Shown here: positions 5,632-6,821 of the stretch, one piece after another
Layout of the letters: every line of letters starts with the position of its first letter
How positions within the stretch are numbered: position 1 is the first letter of the stretch
Program-made: the position numbers and the translations under genes
Notes under the pieces: generated by a model
What the model saw: only the letters and a program-made list of their open reading frames with translations
Told to the model about the DNA's origin: nothing
Database searches by the model: none
NCBI GenBank assembly: GCA_003694825.1
Contig: RFJS01000444.1
Location: forward strand, 1 to 6,821
Reading direction: 5' to 3'
DNA from: Verrucomicrobiota bacterium
GTDB taxonomy: Bacteria; Verrucomicrobiota; Verrucomicrobiia; Opitutales; Opitutaceae
Length of the DNA stretch: 6,821 bases

Positions 5632-5636
5632 GGGAG
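5632..5636 (+). promoter_or_regulatory. Ribosome binding site for the RHS-head-like gene
   Basis: GGGAG lies eight bases before the ATG at 5645, an ideal spacing. It contrasts with the pssA, RelE-like and phosphoesterase genes, which lack such a site, and it fixes the start of the 360-residue protein. Confidence 0.6.
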
Positions 5637-5644
5637 ACGCTGCC

Positions 5645-6727
5645 ATGAAGTCCTTTATCTATAGCGGCGTCGTAGCGAGTGCGCTTCTTGGTCTGTCGCC
5701 GGCGAAACTCACGGCGCAGGTGCTGGATAATCCAGTCGCGGTCCCGGTAACGGTTCACGTCGAATTCAATTCCCCGACTACGGAGACGCTGACGGTTAAA
5801 TGGTTTGGAGAAACGAGTTCGCCGTACGACGATATCGTGAAAACCGGAACGGGTTCTGGAACCAGTTATCTCACGGAACCTCTCACCATGATGCTCAGAC
5901 CGGGCGTTACCTATAGCGTCGAGGTTTCGGGAAACGCCAATATCGTTTCCTACCGGATCGAACTGACTCAGCCAGTCGGTTATGAGGTTCTTTTGAGTAA
6001 TGTTTCCGGCAGCGACTTGATTGCGCGTAATATATATCCCGCTGACAACACTCTCAACGATCCTGACACGTTTCAGTTCCTTGTGCGCCCGACCGGTTTC
6101 AGCGGGGCGGTCAGAAAAGTGGGTGAAGCGACCTCGTGGTCCACCGACCGCCTGATCTGGGAGGTGGGAATGGGGCAGCTGAAAAATGGCAATGCGGCCG
6201 GCGCCATCAGCATCCAGGCGGACGATTTTTCCGAGATTACCTACACGCCGAGTGATCTCAATTATAGTTCGCCTTCTACGGAAGTTTCCGTCGTCCTTGA
6301 TTCGTCCACGGGCGCTCTCCGCCAGGTGAATGCGCCGCAAGCGCTGGCGGACATCGTCGACGGCACGCCGAACGACGACAAATACGAAATCCGGTTCTAT
6401 TCCTGGAAGGACGTAACGGGTTGGAACGGTACGATTTACACGGTGATGGGCACGCCCTTTGTCACCTACGAAATCTCCAAGCCGGCGAATGAGGAAATCA
6501 GCATCAAAAAGACCTTCACCACCGGGACGGACTACTACACCACGCACCTGCGTTATCTTTCCGCCCAGATGACCTGGGAGATGTATGACTGGACGCTCAA
6601 CCTCGACGCGGTGGGCAACTCGATGCGCAAAGTAATCACCGTGGTCACCTCGACGGGCGAGACCATCGGCAGCACGAAGACCACCGTGATCGAGGAATAT
6701 GGCCGGAAACTCGAGAACAACGACTAG
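5645..6727 (+). CDS. Exported protein resembling the head domain of Verrucomicrobial RHS/YD-repeat proteins, lacking the repeats
   Basis: A 360-residue protein with signal peptide 1-24 (MKSFIYSGVVASALLGLSPA, cut near LTA|Q). The mature part is beta-rich with few charged helices. Residues 165-280 carry a pattern I recall from the start of large RHS-repeat proteins of Opitutaceae: WEVGMGQLKNGNAAGAISI, then STGALRQVNAPQALADIV (221-238), YEIRFYSW (247-254) and GTPFVTYEI (269-277). In those proteins this head is followed by YD repeats; here the chain stops at EEYGRKLENND. Residues 30-110 may form an additional beta-sandwich, judged only from alternating hydrophobic residues. RHS/YD proteins build large secreted shells around toxins or act at the cell surface; whether a lone head does so is unknown. 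A truncated or decayed relic, or a short stand-alone family member, are both possible. G+C is clearly lower than in the leftward genes, suggesting later acquisition. The family link is from memory. Confidence 0.7.
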   Translation: MKSFIYSGVVASALLGLSPAKLTAQVLDNPVAVPVTVHVEFNSPTTETLTVKWFGETSSPYDDIVKTGTGSGTSYLTEPLTMMLRPGVTYSVEVSGNANIVSYRIELTQPVGYEVLLSNVSGSDLIARNIYPADNTLNDPDTFQFLVRPTGFSGAVRKVGEATSWSTDRLIWEVGMGQLKNGNAAGAISIQADDFSEITYTPSDLNYSSPSTEVSVVLDSSTGALRQVNAPQALADIVDGTPNDDKYEIRFYSWKDVTGWNGTIYTVMGTPFVTYEISKPANEEISIKKTFTTGTDYYTTHLRYLSAQMTWEMYDWTLNLDAVGNSMRKVITVVTSTGETIGSTKTTVIEEYGRKLENND

Positions 6728-6821
6728 GGTGTGTTCGAAAACCTGAAAAAATGGGGAGAAAAGGACTTGTACAAACCGGCGGCAGCAGTAGCTTGGGAGC
6801 GTGAAAGTCATTCGTATGTCC
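6728..6821. other. Window end, no supportable gene
   Basis: After the TAG at 6725-6727 the same frame stays open to the window edge (GVFENLKKWGEKDLYKP and on), but this does not resemble YD repeats. An ATG at 6751 gives only 17 codons. A GTG at 6801 (VKVIRMS) and an ATG at 6816 could begin a following gene, but GGGAG at 6795-6799 is not well spaced for either. No terminator hairpin was found. Confidence 0.4.

Noticed and set aside
5357..6811. 484-codon open frame on the minus strand opposite the exported pair
   Set aside because: The plus strand has signal peptides, a ribosome site and tight gene spacing; the antisense translation is Arg/His-rich without recognisable domains, although its length in lower-G+C DNA made it worth a look.
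1..6821. tRNA, rRNA, CRISPR array, insertion sequence ends or transposase
   Set aside because: No cloverleaf-type sequence, regular spacer-repeat pattern, transposase motif or paired terminal inverted repeats with target duplications were seen on either strand.

Overview
The window looks like chromosomal DNA from a high-G+C Verrucomicrobiota bacterium, most likely of the Opitutaceae. The reasons are the composition, the Gram-negative-style lipid and secretion genes, the weak or absent Shine-Dalgarno sites, and a last gene that resembles the head domain of large RHS/YD-repeat proteins I recall from that family. This assignment is from recollection and inference, not from a database search.

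Left part (1-3822), all on the minus strand and in transcription order: an ACT-domain threonine ammonia-lyase (ilvA-type), an exported purple-acid-phosphatase-like metallophosphoesterase, a small RelE-fold protein, and the 5' portion of phosphatidylserine synthase (pssA), cut by the window edge. Gaps are 108, 221 and 38 bases. Two of them hold perfect GC-rich or TTCGAA-type palindromes, so this may be several transcription units rather than one tight operon. The functions are ordinary housekeeping: isoleucine precursor supply or threonine breakdown, a phosphoesterase outside the cytoplasm, and phosphatidylethanolamine synthesis.

Middle (3823-4360), 538 bases with no confident gene. It separates the leftward genes from a rightward response regulator. 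On the minus strand it holds a possible attenuator ahead of the threonine ammonia-lyase: a nine-codon reading frame rich in Leu/Val/Thr, then a hairpin with a T-rich tail whose 3' arm has an earlier copy. On the plus strand it holds a weak promoter-like pair, an ATG-led reading frame and a 7-base tandem array. The response regulator (to 4999) has no ATG, GTG or TTG in frame far enough upstream to include its first beta strand. The array, or a one-base frameshift, lies between it and the nearest plausible ATGs.

Right part (5000-6821): a strong 40-base inverted repeat closes the regulator. A two-gene plus-strand unit of clearly lower G+C follows: a small exported helical/TPR-like protein and, 15 bases on, a 360-residue exported protein that resembles the head of an RHS/YD-repeat protein but stops before any YD repeats. 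Hand counts give 56/120 G+C at 5941-6060 against 48/60 at 3241-3300, so this unit looks like accessory DNA. The last 94 bases contain no gene I can support.

No tRNA, rRNA, CRISPR array or recognisable transposase was seen. The best candidates for something new are the response-regulator start with its heptamer array and the ilvA leader. Both are hypotheses from sequence reading only.
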